Below are positions 9,003 through 21,164 of a stretch of 64,000 nucleotides of DNA, piece by piece; position 1 is the first letter of the stretch; each line of letters opens with the position of its first letter. Made by a program: the position numbers and the translations under genes. The notes under the pieces were generated by a model, which had not been told where the DNA came from, searched no databases, and saw only the letters and a list, made by a program, of their open reading frames with translations. The DNA is from Naematelia aurantialba. Its lineage: Eukaryota; Basidiomycota; Tremellomycetes; Tremellales; Naemateliaceae. The stretch spans positions 1,240,001-1,304,000 of the forward strand of contig JAKFAO010000008.1 in the NCBI GenBank assembly GCA_021527695.1, read 5' to 3'.

Positions 9003-11252
9003 CTACAAGGATGCCCGGATGAAACCCTCTAAACCGCCCCTGACCCAGAGTTCCTGCACGCTCTTTCCAACGTGAGCTGATGGATACCAATGTTCCCCGT
9101 CTTCACCCATATGTACTGTGACGCCGCCTTTATGAGTGTCGACTCGTATTCGCCAACCATCCGGAATGACAGTGAGTTTTCCATCCTTGCCACCCTTCCC
9201 CCTGACCCCATCCTTCGCGAGGCGCTTAGTCAGATCGTCAATCAGCTTTGGCGCTTCAATGAGGATGAGGCCGTTGTTGATTGCGTTACGTTTGTAAATG
9301 TCGCCAAATGAGCCTCCGATAACAAGTGGAATTCCGGCATTCTTGATCGCCGTTGCAGCTTGTTCGCGCGAAGAGCCGGTACCAAAATTATAGCCAGAGA
9401 GCAAAATAGCGGCTGGTTGAGCTCCCTTGCGTAGGGATCTGATTGTACCAGCAAAATCGGGATCGTAATTTTCTCCTTGTCAGCGATCAACAGTGATATG
9501 ACGCACCCATCACCACTTCAGCTTGCCGTTCAGGTGTTATGTCATCCTGATATGTATATTTGCCCGGATACATGCCATCTGTAGTCAGATTGTCCTGAGG
9601 GGCAAACGCCAAAGGAGCTTCAAAGTGGTCGGGGAAACCGTTGATGAGCGGCTCTAGGTCCGCTTCGTCTAGTATGCTAGGCGCCTCAAGAGAAGTTTCC
9701 GCGTATGACATCTCCGGTTGCTCAACTTGCGGCAAAGCGCCGAGGTTGAGAGAATCAGGACCACAGATGTGGCCCTTGACTGCGGATGCGGCCACGACCG
9801 CCGGCGAGGCCAGGTACGCTAGTGCTTCCGGATGACCCATACGCCCCTTGTAATTCCGATTCGTGGCACTGATCCCAACTTCACCCTTCTCAAGGAGACC
9901 AACACCGAGACCAATACAAGGGCCACAGCCAGCTGGAAGCACTTGCGCACCAGCGTCCACCAGTATCTGCCAGTCTCCGGCTTGTTCGGCTTCTTGTTGA
10001 ACTCGACTGGACGCCGCAGCAACGTAGAACTCCACATTTGGCGAGACCTTACGGCCGCGAAGAACGTCGGCAGCGGCAGCGATATCAGACGCGCGAGAGT
10101 TGGTACACGAGACAAGATAGGCCTTGTCGATATACACAGGCGGGTCGAGCAGTTTTGGCAGTGGAGTTGCGACTTTGACCGAATTGGGACCAGAGACATG
10201 AGGGACCAACGTTGACAGGTTAAGCGACAAACGAGCGGCATAATGCGCATCCGCGTCCGCCGTCAGACATTCCTCCACTGCCTCGTGCAATCGAGCCTCG
10301 TTCAGGCGGGGATGCTGGCCGTCCAGCATGTACAGCGATGTCTTTCGGAATATTGATCTGTACCAGTCTTCAAGCTTGGTGTCCAAAGGGAAGACACCTG
10401 CGACAGCGCCCCATTCAGTCGTCATATTGGCTATTGTCAGTCGTTCATCAATGGAAAGGTGGTCGATGCCTGAGCCCGTAAACTCAATCGCGGCATTGAG
10501 AACTTCGTCCTTATTGAACAAGCCGGCGAGTGCAACAATTACGTCTTTACCCGTCACACCGGACGGTAGTCGTCCATCGAGCGAGACCGAGACGATGCGA
10601 GGGATCTGCCACCAAAATTTTCCTGTAGCCCATATGCCCCTGACATGAGCGACCGAGTCCGATATCAAAACTCACGCTGCATCTGTTCGTACAATGGCGG
10701 TCCCAAGACAACCGACGCCACCATAGTGATTACTGTGACTATCACTGGCTACCACCATCTTGCCAGGCCATGCGTAACCTTCTTCTACGACAATCTGATG
10801 CCCGATACCTCTGCCGGCTGGATAGAAGTCGACCCCATGCTGCTTAGCAAATGACTCGATCCTCCTGTACTTGGCTAAATTCGTTTCTGATTTGTTTTGT
10901 ACATCGTGATCGAGCGCAAAGACAGGCTGGCGAGGATTGTCGAGCTTGGAGCAAGATAAAGAGAGAAACTTTGAGATTACGGGCCCGGTGTTGTCATGTG
11001 TCATGCTCGAGAAAGGTTAGTTCTGAGATGGCCATTTTGCATAGGATCAACTCACACATGTTCCGGCCGTATCATGACATAGTCGCCAGACCGAACTTTG
11101 GCACCCTTGGCGAGGTCGACTGCATATTTTTGAACGATCTTCTCAACAAGCGTCTGCCCCGTTGCTGTCGTAGCATAACACTTCCAAGATGTATACGGTG
11201 TCCGGTATGATTTTATTCGCGAGGGGGAGGGCAGCGTCAGTCGAAGGCACAT
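9003..11252 (-). CDS. LYS4: Homoaconitase, mitochondrial (lysine biosynthesis)
   Basis: Iron-sulfur hydro-lyase that converts homocitrate (via homoaconitate) to homoisocitrate in the fungal alpha-aminoadipate lysine pathway, in the mitochondrial matrix. Exons 11056-11252, 10676-11005, 9507-10639 and 9003-9472 total 2130 nt and encode 709 residues, close to the family length. Seen: [57 protein letters not shown] and [10 protein letters not shown] (the three cysteines that ligate the 4Fe-4S cluster), and the C-terminal swivel domain [17 protein letters not shown]. The GTGSSREQ loop and the FWWQIP block separate it from aconitase and isopropylmalate isomerase. I chose the ATG at 11252, because it gives a basic, Ser/Thr-rich mitochondrial presequence; an upstream in-frame ATG lies at 11402. 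It is divergent from the chitinase gene. Confidence 0.92.
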
Positions 11253-11603
11253 GCTGCCCTTGAGATGCGTTAGGCTCCTCGACTCGCTGAAGAGAAACGT
11301 CGTTTCAATAACTGTGACAGGGATTGGACAACACAAGGAGTCACGTGAGCACCACGTGCTACTAGCTTCCGGCTCTCGATCCATTATCGATACCTGGTCC
11401 ATTTAACCCGAACGTTTAGATGCAGCGTCCCTTGACACCCACAGAATGGCTCCCTTCAAGGCAATGACTCAAACGATCCACACGGGTCACGGGTCTGAAA
11501 CCAGGCGCTGGTGTTCCATCCTTTGTTATCTATCCCCTTGCCCTCGTCTCCTTGGTTGTGCTTCAGCACGGCTATAGGGATTTGCTCCCAATTGTGAAAT
11601 CCC

Positions 11604-11609
11604 TATAAA
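11604..11609 (+). promoter_or_regulatory. TATA-like box upstream of chitinase
   Basis: TATAAA lies 84 bp before the chitinase ATG, in the 440-bp divergent region shared with the homoaconitase gene. Position and sequence fit a fungal TATA element. No further motif can be assigned. Confidence 0.4.
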
Positions 11610-11692
11610 TTGTGCAGCGTGGACGGTTGCAGTGTTCCCCACTCTTATTTCGACAGAGCACAGGCTGGCCCTGACATCAGACGCTGATTATC

Positions 11693-13149
11693 ATGCTGTG
11701 GTACCTTCTTGCCTCCCTGTTCTTCAGTTTCGCTGCGTTGGCAGTGCCACAACCTGGCCTGTCAAATGGTATAGATAACACTAGCCTTGGCCTGGCCGCC
11801 CGCTCCAGCAATAGTACTAGTACTTCTAAGCGTAACATGGCATACTGGCTTGTGTAGGTGACTCGATCTCACCCCTGCTGCCCGCCTCCATCTGTCTTTC
11901 CCCCCTTTCCATCCTCGCTCTGGATGTTGTCTTAACGCGAACAGCTATTCTGGGACTCCAACACCTTCGGCAGATCAAGTAAAAAACGTGACTCATATGC
12001 TTCTGGGTAAGAGGGGACGGAGGACTCTGTCCTGACGAGATGCAGCTTTCGTTGACATGTCGTCTTTCACGGCTTTTGAGTCCTCAACCAACGGCGGAGC
12101 CTTCACCCCGGAATTTGTGAAAACCTTGCGCAACCTCAATCCGAACATGAAGATCATGGCATCAGCCGGAGGGTGGGGTAGTGATACTCCTTTCCGTCCA
12201 GCTTCGGCAGATGCAGCTTCGCGTTCTGCCTTTGCCACTAAGGTGGCAACGTTCATTGAGGCGTTTGATCTGTGAGGGGATGTTCTCCGAGGAATTCTTG
12301 TACTGACAAAGGCAGAGACGGCATAGACTTGGACTGGGTACGTCCTTCGTTTGTCTAAACTGATATCAGGAATACCCCGTGGGTAATGGAGCGAACTATA
12401 AACTACCATCGAGCGATCCTGATGCTCGACCAACGGACTATGAAGACGCACCTAACTTTGCCTCTCTACTCGCAGCTATTCGCAGTGCTATCGGCTCTGG
12501 CAAAATTATCTCTGTACCACTACCTGCGCGTACGGTGGACATGATCGGCTACTCCAACTCGACGATCGTTGGGCAGATGGATCAGTCGGTTGATTTCTGG
12601 AACCTCATGTCCTACGATTATGTCAATCGACGCGATAACTTCACCAATCATCACTCGGGCGGTATGGTCATCGGTAACACCATCGACGCATACAGCAAGG
12701 TCGGCATCGATAAGCAAAAGATGAATATCGGCTACGCGATGTACGCGAAATACTTTGTGTTGCCTTCCAGCTCGACCTGCTCAGCCGCTAATCCCATCGG
12801 CTGTCCAATGGGGCCGTACGAGGACAGCACTGGACAGGATCTGGGAGGCGATGGATCGTATGAATGGGCCGTCGCGCTCAATCCCGTCAATTCCACAGTG
12901 GACGCCTGGACGTCAAACGTCCCTTGGGAGAGTGCAAGCAACTCGACCGCACAGGCGTCTGCATGGTATGACGAAACAAACCATGTTTTCTGGACATGGG
13001 CTAGTACAGAAGATACTGCAGCGTCTTGCAAGACTTATGCAAGTCAGACGGGCGGGGTATTTTATTGGAGCTATATTACGGATACGAACGGCTCTTCGGG
13101 CGGACCACATGTTGACGCGATCAATGAGTGTATAGCTGCAGCTGCGTAA
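11693..13149 (+). CDS. Secreted GH18 chitinase
   Basis: Endo-chitinase of glycoside hydrolase family 18, which hydrolyses beta-1,4-N-acetylglucosamine polymers in the cell wall or environment. Exons 11693-11853, 11945-12006, 12046-12271, 12316-12337 and 12370-13149 total 1251 nt and encode 416 residues. The N-terminus MLWYLLASLFFSFAALAVPQ is a signal peptide. The NMAYWLVYSGTP start of the barrel, KIMASAGGWGSD (strand 3) and DGIDLDWEYP (strand 4, Asp-x-x-Asp-x-Asp-x-Glu catalytic motif) are all present. The catalytic Glu is the first codon after the 32-nt intron at 12338-12369. QSVDFWNLMSYDY and a C-terminal YWSYITDTNG block complete the fold. No chitin-binding module or GPI signal is seen. 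Confidence 0.92.
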
Positions 13150-13239
13150 TCAACGGTGACACCGTAGATGATTCCAACATGCTCATCGACCCTTGTAACA
13201 ATATATGTATCATAACCTGTTTGACATGGTCTCCTAGGT

Positions 13240-16200
13240 TCATTGCAGCAGTACGTTCAGAGTCTTCTGAAAATCGTAGTCGTTAGCCTCCAAAGCGTCG
13301 ATCACCAAAGTACGCGGGAAGCCCATATTGCATAGCTGACGTCAGCTCGAGGGGTCAGGCAGCCTACCTTCTTCACGTCCTCCAAGTCATCGGGTTGCGA
13401 CTGACTCTCACGCCGCAACGGCATCGTCGGGGGGGCAAGGCTGGTCGAAGCTAGACCCGCCGGGGTGGTGTTGTGCTGTGGAGATGGCTTTTGCGGCGAA
13501 TCTTTCACAGGCCTGAATAATCAATGAGAGCTACACAGATACACTTACACATGCTCAGATTCGCCGCCAAACGCATCATCGAACGAAAGTGTCGATGGAG
13601 CGGAGTTGCCCGAAGGTTTGCCTCCCAAACCCCACTCATCATAGTGGCGACTCGTTTCTGGAGCCGGCATTGCGGGTACGGAAGTAGGTTGCGGTGATGT
13701 ATGCTGGACGGGAGACACCATTTCATAACTTTTTCCAGAGTTTTCTGAGCCAGTCGGTCGGTCAAAATCATCGTCGAACCCAGCAAAGTCGTCATCATAG
13801 GACACGCCCACTTGAGGCGTGGCATCAACCTGGGCCGGCGGTAGGTCCGAAAAATCAAACTCTTCATCGTCGAATCCGCCAGTCTTCGGGGTCGGCTCTC
13901 CTGCTGGATTTGCTGGATTGGGGACACCGAATGGATCGAGATCCACAATGTTGGCGGCTTTGGTTGGTGGTGGAGGCGCGCTACGACGACCTTTTTGCTC
14001 TGCGTCACCGACGGGAGCGGATAAGACTGGTGGGGTTCCCTCGCTGAAGGGACGAGGAGCTTCCAAATCCTCTGGGCCTTCATCTTCGTCAGATGATACT
14101 GTTTCGGCAGGATGATCCAGATCTTCGGGGCTTTCAGGTCGACTAGATGGGGCGAGGGCTCGAGTGGAAAGAGTCCGCTCGTTGTCAAGTCGCAAATCGG
14201 TGGGGAGAGCGGATTTGGGGATGCCAGTTGGAATGCTAGCGGTCTGCACTTGATTTTGATCACGAGTCTCGTCAGGAACCGGAGGAATCGGTAAATGGTC
14301 GTCGTTGGCGATTGGATTTATGGACGACGGAAGGTCATCACCAGAAGTTGTATCGGCGGTGCCAAGATCCACTTGGTCGACCGCCGGTGCTGGAGCCTCG
14401 AAGTCCGCAAATGCGGAAGCGAAATCTGCAGGGGACTCCGACGGCGCCGCATCCAAGCCTTCTTGCCTGTCATTTGTCGCAACACCAAAGGGGTCCATCA
14501 CAGCCTCGTGTTCACTTTTGGGAGGCTGTGCATCATGTTCCTTCTCGGAGGAAAGCGGTGCGACTGCATCCTTGGCAACGTTGTAAAGGCCCTCGGCTCC
14601 GTTCACTACAGCACCCATGGCCGCTCCAGCCAGAGCCATAGGACCGGAGCCATTTTCAGTAGATTGAGCTGAACGGAACATGTTGAAAGGATTTTTGGAT
14701 CGCTGGGATGTCCCGGTTGGAGCAGGGCTGAGAGCCTGGGGAGTGCTTGGCAAAGCGATTCCAGCGGCGGTAGACAGGATTGAAGGTGAGAATGGCGCCG
14801 CTTGCGTAAATGACGTGATAGGCGACGGCGCAGTCTCGGGCTCGGAAGAAGACTCTGCCAAAATGATCTCTTGCTTCGTAGCATCGCGGGAACCTTCGGC
14901 CGTGGAAAGCTGCTTCTTGGTGATCGTAACCATGCCCTTTTGTTGTCGTGCTTCCTTGCGCAGCTTTTCCAGGACAGCTTTCAGCGCCGTCTTTTCCTCG
15001 TCAACCTCCTTTATGCGCCTTTGCAGCCGTCGGACCTCTTCCTTGTCTGTCAGCCATGCCTGTTCAAGCTCATCCTTCTCCGATCGCATGGCAGAGAGAT
15101 CGCTTTCGGCAGAAATGACATCCGAATTGAGCTGCTTGATGCGAGCCGACTGCTCATCCACACGACTACGAAAATCCGTAACAGCTTTCGATTCCGCTTC
15201 GTGCTTGACCCGCGCATCCGACAGTTTGTGCTCCAGTTCCTCAAGCCGAGCTGCGGAAGAGGCGACGGTCGTTTCTAGTTGACTTCGAGACTTTGCCAGC
15301 TCATCGAGTCCACGTTGGGTATTATTGAGTTCGTTTTGTTTATTACCTAAGTCGGCAGAACTCTCCAGAACCACAACCGACTCATCGTCAAGGAGACTGC
15401 TGACGCGCTGGGTCATTACGCTGAATGGAGCGTACTTATCCGGAGGAGGTGAGGACATTGCGCGATTGGCAGTGACCTGCGGAGAGATGGCTTGCTCCGG
15501 AGCACCCGGCGTGTTGGGCTTGATGATGGCCGGAGCGGCTGTTGGCGGCGGCTCATCAAAGTCAAGATCAAATAAGTCCCTGGCGGCGCTGCTCTGACCG
15601 GCAGGGGCCAGCACTTCCTTCGTTCCGGCCAAGTTGCGAAGAGACGGAGGGATGAGACTGGGCGGCAGTACTTTTGGGACGTCTCTTCCAGCCAATTTCC
15701 CATTTATCAGGTGCATTGCGACTGCGAATTCATCTCTGTCCAGCTGGCCTTCGTGACGTATATCGGCGAGATCCCTGAAATTAGCTCCATCACTAGGAAG
15801 CCTACCAAATGGCTGCTAGAACTCCCTCATCCAGCTGGCTCTGCAACATAAAAGGGACTGCTACCTCGCCGTCAATGACTCCTCTGTTACTGGTATCCAG
15901 TTGATTGAAGAATCGATCCGAGGCGGCTTTTGCTTCAGGGGATACATCCCACGCTGCAGAATATGGCACTGGGCCACTAGGGGAGTTCACGATAGCTGAA
16001 CCAGGCCGCGGAGGTTGCAGACCGGTGTATTGTGGTCGGACAGGACTCGCTGTATCCAAACGAGAAGGGCTTGAAACTCCAGTATTCTGACGGGAGATCG
16101 GAGTCGTCGGGCGAGCTCGGCCGCCCGAAGCTTGCTCATAGACGCCCGGAGGGAGAGTAGTGGGGAGTTGTAGAGAAGGATCGGCCATACAGCTCTGAAT

Positions 16201-16905
16201 GAGGTACATTCCGATGATAAAGTCGGGCAAGTCCAACGAGCCCCTCTGCTGAGTGTCTGCGAGATTCCTAGAGTGAGAGATGCTGTTGTTAAAACTCACC
16301 ATATCTGGGCCAGCTTATCATATCCCAATTTGCTCTTCACAAAGACATCTCTCGCCTTCTCGCCCGTAATGACACCATTGTGTGGACCACACCCCACAAA
16401 GATCTTGGTGAACTTGGTCCGATCCGCGGGAGTCAGATTGGGCAATTTATGTCCAGTGATTTGAGCGGTGAGCGGAGGCGGAGGTGGGGCTTGCCCTTTG
16501 AATGTCGGTAGAGGGCCACCTAGAGTGAGCCACGCCAGTAGCCCACTCACCCTTGAAGACGAGACTCTCATCCACGACACTCTGGTTGCCCTTCTGCATC
16601 CACCCTATAAGTCTTGCAGCCTTGTACCATCCTTCAGCAGTGAGAAAGCCGTTGTTTTCTGGGTCCGCAATAGCCCATACTTCTCCGAGGGTCTGCTGGG
16701 ACAGTCCGGAGGACATGAGGAAAGGAAGGGCATCTTGGCCGGGGAGAAGACCAGACTGTTACTCTTCAGCTTGGCCCCTTACTGCACAATACCTTGTCCT
16801 TATCCACGATAGCGAAGAGAGAATCGTAGTAATTCCTCTCCTGAGGTGCTGCAGGATGAGCTCGAGAATCACTACAATGCACTCACAGAGACTCAAAGAG
16901 GCCAT
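13240..16905 (-). CDS. EDE1: EH-domain endocytic scaffold (Ede1/Eps15-like) with UBA domain
   Basis: Early-acting clathrin-endocytosis scaffold. Eight exons (16887-16905, 16793-16848, 16551-16755, 16300-16519, 15806-16267, 13549-15774, 13368-13512, 13240-13335) total 3429 nt and encode 1142 residues. Three EH domains are visible: [20 protein letters not shown]...[31 protein letters not shown]...[20 protein letters not shown]; and [18 protein letters not shown]...[20 protein letters not shown]. Residues about 460-610 are a coiled coil. An NPF motif (KNPFNMF) and a long Pro/Ser/Asp-rich tail follow. The last exon gives a UBA domain ([19 protein letters not shown]), which binds ubiquitin. Introns are only 31 to 38 nt. 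The order EH3, coiled coil, NPF, UBA is that of Ede1. Confidence 0.9.
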
Positions 16906-17081
16906 TGCTGTCGCGTTGCGGGTGAACTTTGGAGAGCAAGGCAGGAAAACGCTCTCGAGCATTGCACACTGCGGCAGTCGTCATCGGAAGCTAGAATGGG
17001 GGGATCATTTAACGTTCCAAGCCCATATGCTTTTAGTGCCAGTGCTCGGCAAAGACAGTATAGAACCTACAACACCCCCAA

Positions 17082-17970
17082 ATGAGCTCTCTATGGGCTG
17101 CACCCAAATGGATCGCTGCCTTTTATGCCAAATTCCCTCTAGTGGTACTGGAACAGGAGGACTCCATTCCTTACGAGAAATCGGAACGGCCATGCTTATG
17201 GGTCGGTCTTCCGACCAACGTCAAACTAACGGACTAGATCCATGCTGCCAACAGCACAATGCGCCCATGGGCCGCAACGTCCCCGTCTTCATTACGGTAT
17301 CAACTTCTCTTCCTCATCCGCGGTGTCCATGTGGAGTTCAGACGCTGGCACAATGAGGATGCTGTCCGTGGTGGCAGCCTACCGGTTCTGCAAGTGGATC
17401 ATCGACTACTTGCTACTTCCGAAATCCGTTCCTGGTTGGACGAATTTTATCCCGTGGACAGGTAGGTCAGTCTTGGCGGGAGGCTCTGACCTTTCAGTTT
17501 GGTCGGCATGAACGACCCGGCTGCATACGATCAAGCTGTTGCAGTTGCTCAAGTCGTTGAAACGTATTTGCATCCGGCTCTCCTCGCCACTCTGCAGGCG
17601 CAGGGTGAGGCTGTTGCCCCAGTACCTCCTCGTCTGGCCTTGGGGATGAACACAATATTACCCATGGTACTGACTGGGAGTGTGCGCACTGTAGATGATA
17701 GAGTAATTACGAAAGGCATCGATGCACTGGAAGTGCTGGATATTATGACGGGCAAAGGATGGGCACTGGGAGCGAGGTAAGTTACCTCCAACAAGGTTTG
17801 CTTATAACAGTGCTCCTACACCGCTTGATGCTCTGATCACCGCACATCTGTTCGTCATCTCGGCGCTGCCAGGAGGTCCTCTTCATGATCGATTACAAGG
17901 CACACTGACCCATTATCTGGAACGGGTCCTGGACTACGCCGAACAACAAATGAAGCATGCAACCATGTAG
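17082..17970 (+). CDS. Metaxin-like / Sam37-type protein
   Basis: Four exons (17082-17201, 17238-17461, 17498-17776, 17811-17970) total 783 nt and encode 260 residues. The N-terminal part (APKWIAAFYAKFPLVVL, CLWIHAANS, LRYQLLFLIRGVHVEFRRW, LPVLQVDHRLLATSEIRSWL) has the pattern of the thioredoxin-like domain of metaxins. The second half (AAYDQAVAVAQVVETYLHPALLA, PLDALITAHLFVIS, LTHYLERVLDYAEQ) fits the GST-C-like helical domain. Metaxins and fungal Sam35/Sam37 act in the sorting and assembly machinery of the mitochondrial outer membrane. An in-frame TAG at 17235 falls exactly at an intron end, so the gene is intact. No C-terminal membrane anchor is visible. Family assignment is by pattern only. 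Confidence 0.65.
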
Positions 17971-18141
17971 CGCGTATGTATATATCCCGAACGGGTCGCC
18001 GCCAATCAGTATAGGAGGTCTATCTTAACTGGCTTCTCAGCGGCGTCCTTCTTTCCGAGTTTTACTGAATGCAAACCGATTAATCGTCCCAGATGCAGAC
18101 GATGGTCATGCATGGGGGAGCCTAACGCCTGTTACTCATCT

Positions 18142-19833
18142 CTACAGTATGTATTTGTAAGGATTAAGTAGTCCCTTGGGGTCGAACAGCCGCTTCAGTT
18201 TCTTCATCATTTCGATCGATGTGCCCGATTTGGAATAGCCGATATATGGCGCCTTCATAACACCAAGACCGTGCTCGGCAGAGATGGAGCCATTTTTTTC
18301 GGCTGTTATCAGCGAGACAAACTCATTCGACTCACCGACGATCTCGTAGATGTATGGCTCGATAATTTTTTCGAGCTCTTCTGAATACTTTTCTGCGACG
18401 ATGTTGATATGCAAATTACCGTCGCCCATGTGCCCATATCCGGCTACGGCTCTGACAGGTCCATTTCCACCGTCGCCTTGTAATACCCCACTCTCACGCA
18501 ACCGTTCGCGTATCCGCTCCACAAGGGAATACATCTTTGGTACCGGCACGGAGAGGTCATACTTGTAGACGGAGCCCGCTTTACCACAAGCCTCTGGGAT
18601 CAGTTCGCGCATTGACCACAGCGAGGCAAACTGAGTTTGATCTTGGGCGAGCACGCCATCGAGAACCATTCCCTCCGACATGACATGTTCGACCAGATCC
18701 GTCAATTTGGCCTCGTCATGTTCTCCATTCGAGCCTGCTGTCTCGATCAAGCAATAAAAGTTCCCCTCGGTCTCGAATGCTTTTCGTTCCGAACCAAGCT
18801 CCTTCTGATGATGGGACACCACGGCGTACTACAGTCAGCTAAGGCCATATCATGGGACGTACGCTTTGCCGGTCGAAGAATTCGAATGCCGAAAGAATCT
18901 CCCCTAATCGCGACTTGGCTTCTGCATACACTGCCTGCACTGCCTCGTACGAGGAGAGCGAAAATACTGCGACATTCATAGCGCTCGGTCGTCGCGGGCA
19001 CAATATCGAAACCGCAGTGATGACACCGATTGTTCCCTCAGACCCGATGAATAGTTGCTTCAAATCGAACCCTGAATCTCAGCTCGTTCGGAGTGTTGCT
19101 CACCTGTATTGTCTTTTCTCAACGTGCTGAGTCCGTCCCAGATAGTCCCGTCCGGTAGCACTACCTCCAAGCCAAGCACACTCCCGTGCAGGCTCCCATA
19201 TCGCAACAAACGCAGCCCTCCGGCATTTGTGGCGACGTTGCCTCCTATTTGACAAGAGCCTTTCGCACCCAGGTCGAGAGGGAAAATGAAACCCTTCTCC
19301 GCAAGGTAGTGGTCGGCAGTCTCAAGAACGACGCCGGCATCTGCAACGAGGACCCCGGACACTGGGTCAAACGAACGGATGTTGTTTAGGTTGGTTGTAG
19401 AAAGGATGAGTTCGTCATATACAGGATTGGACCCCCCTGAAATTTTGTCATTAGCCTTCGCAGTGTCCGACTCACCGACAAGGCCCGTATTTCCGCCTTG
19501 GGGGACCACGGCAAGATCATGTTCATAACAGTACTGGAGGACCTTGCTGATCTCCTCGGTGGTCTTTGGTTTGACCACCAAAGGGCTTTTGCCGTAATAC
19601 TTGTTCATCCAATCATTATTATAGGTCGCCAAATCGTCGAGAGAGGCAGATCCATCGAGTGTGCTGATGAGCGACGTCGGAGACGACAAAATGGACCGCA
19701 ACGGCTTGACATGATCGGCGGACGGCTTGGAAAAATTGGCTCGCGGAGGCAGAGTGGAGGCTGATCGTAATGACGGTACAGGAGGATGCAGCAGTGACTT
19801 CGTCACTCTGGGAGTCGCCAACCGAAGGATCAT
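18142..19833 (-). CDS. D-2-hydroxyglutarate / D-lactate dehydrogenase (FAD-linked)
   Basis: FAD-binding PCMH-type oxidoreductase that oxidises D-2-hydroxyglutarate (yeast Dld2/Dld3, human D2HGDH) or D-lactate, in mitochondria. Exons 19476-19833, 19104-19436, 18863-19071 and 18142-18828 total 1587 nt and encode 528 residues. Seen: [14 protein letters not shown] (PP loop), [81 protein letters not shown] and AEHGLGVMK (metal and substrate site). DLGAKGSC and NTDW/NNDW-type blocks favour the D2HGDH branch. The N-terminus after the ATG at 19833 ([18 protein letters not shown]) is a mitochondrial presequence; an ATG 13 codons upstream (19872) is in frame. The first intron (39 nt) has no stop. Confidence 0.9.
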
Positions 19834-20261
19834 GGTGACGGAGCGAGCAATCGGAAGAGACGAATGGGTCAAGAAACAGGAAGACGGTGGAGGTTATAGC
19901 GGTTTGGGCGGGTTGTCGGGTCGGGCCGTTAAGCGTCGGCTCTGCGGATTTCTATGTCTTTCTTGTTTGGTATGCTTGGTTGTTCTGTCTTTCGCCTCTT
20001 ACAATTGTGGCCAAGCCTTTGCATGTTATCAAGACATTCACCGCAGCCCTACGCTGAAAAATCCACTTTTCCCCAATCTATCCACCCACCCGGATGAGCA
20101 ATGGCATTCCTCTCCCTCTTGACAAATGATGGCGGAGGGTTCTCCCGAAAGTGGAGGTAAACCGCGAGACTCACTCGACCAAAGGCTCTTGCACACTTGA
20201 ACAGATCACAACCAAACAATTCACTCAGCTAAGGAACACTCCCCAACCTCGTTCTTAAGCA

Positions 20262-21092
20262 ATGTCCAAGCAAACCGTCCTATTCGTCTTCACTTCTGTC
20301 GACAAAGCCCTTGACGGCAAGGTGAGCTCTCTCTTTTCGTCCTCCGTTGACTTGAAGCCCATCGGTTGGTACCTGCCCGAGGCAGCGCACCCTTATTATG
20401 CTCTCGCGGACAAGTTTAACATCGTCTCGGCGTCTCCAAAAGGTGGTCTGGCTCCCGTCGATGACTCCTCTGTCGAGAACTTCAAAGATGAGGAGAGTGT
20501 GAAGTTTTTAGAAGGCGACGCGGTCGCCAAGAAGCTCTGGTCTGAGACCAAAAAGATAACCGACGTCAACGCCGCTGACTATGCAGCCATCTTCTTTGTT
20601 GGCGGAGTAAGTCACCTGACTGCCCCAGCTGACAAGTAGCACGGGCCGATGATTGACCTGGCATTCGACAAGGACTCGGCGAAGCTCATCCAGGACTTTT
20701 ACGTGGCCAAGAAGGTGAGTCTTGTTACGGCTCAGACGATGACGCCAGCCCATTGCCGCCGTGTGCCATGGTCCTGCGGCTCTCACCGCCGCCACAAAGC
20801 CGGGCTCTTCCGAATCTATCTTGTCGGCCGTCAAGGTAACCGGCTTCTCCAACACGGAAGAGGCTCAGACGCCCTATAATGACTTTGTGAATATCCTGCC
20901 GTTCAGTCTGGAGGATAAATTGCGCGATGTGGGAGGAAAATATGAGAAAGGAGCAGACTGGACCCCGAACGTTGTCTGGGATGGGGGTATTCTCACTGGT
21001 GAGCGATCGACTGGAAACTTGGCTAACATGCAGGGCAAAACCCAGCGTCGGCTGCTGTCCTCGGCCGGAAACTTAGGGAAATCCTTGCGTAG
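20262..21092 (+). CDS. DJ-1/PfpI family protein, Hsp31-like glyoxalase III
   Basis: Exons 20262-20606, 20640-20714, 20749-20998 and 21034-21092 total 729 nt and encode 242 residues, the length of Hsp31-like proteins. Seen: GWYLPEAAHPYYAL (with the conserved Glu near the active site), FFVGGHGPMIDLA, and AAVCHGPAAL with the nucleophilic Cys at the strand-turn-helix elbow, plus the C-terminal TGQNPASAAVLGRKL typical of this branch. Members convert methylglyoxal to D-lactate without glutathione and can act as chaperones. It is divergent from the D-2-hydroxyacid dehydrogenase gene, which could use D-lactate; a functional link is only suggestive. It ends 72 bp from the convergent ubiquitin-like gene. 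Confidence 0.9.
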
Positions 21093-21164
21093 AGGCAAGA
21101 CGTGCGGCGGTGTAACGATTAGTTTATGTGATACGGCGATGTAGCGATGAATCTATGTGATGAA

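Noticed and set aside
17082..17240. In-frame TAG early in the metaxin-like gene
   Set aside because: The TAG at 17235-17237 is the acceptor end of a 36-nt intron with a CTAAC branch site; the spliced product continues in frame.
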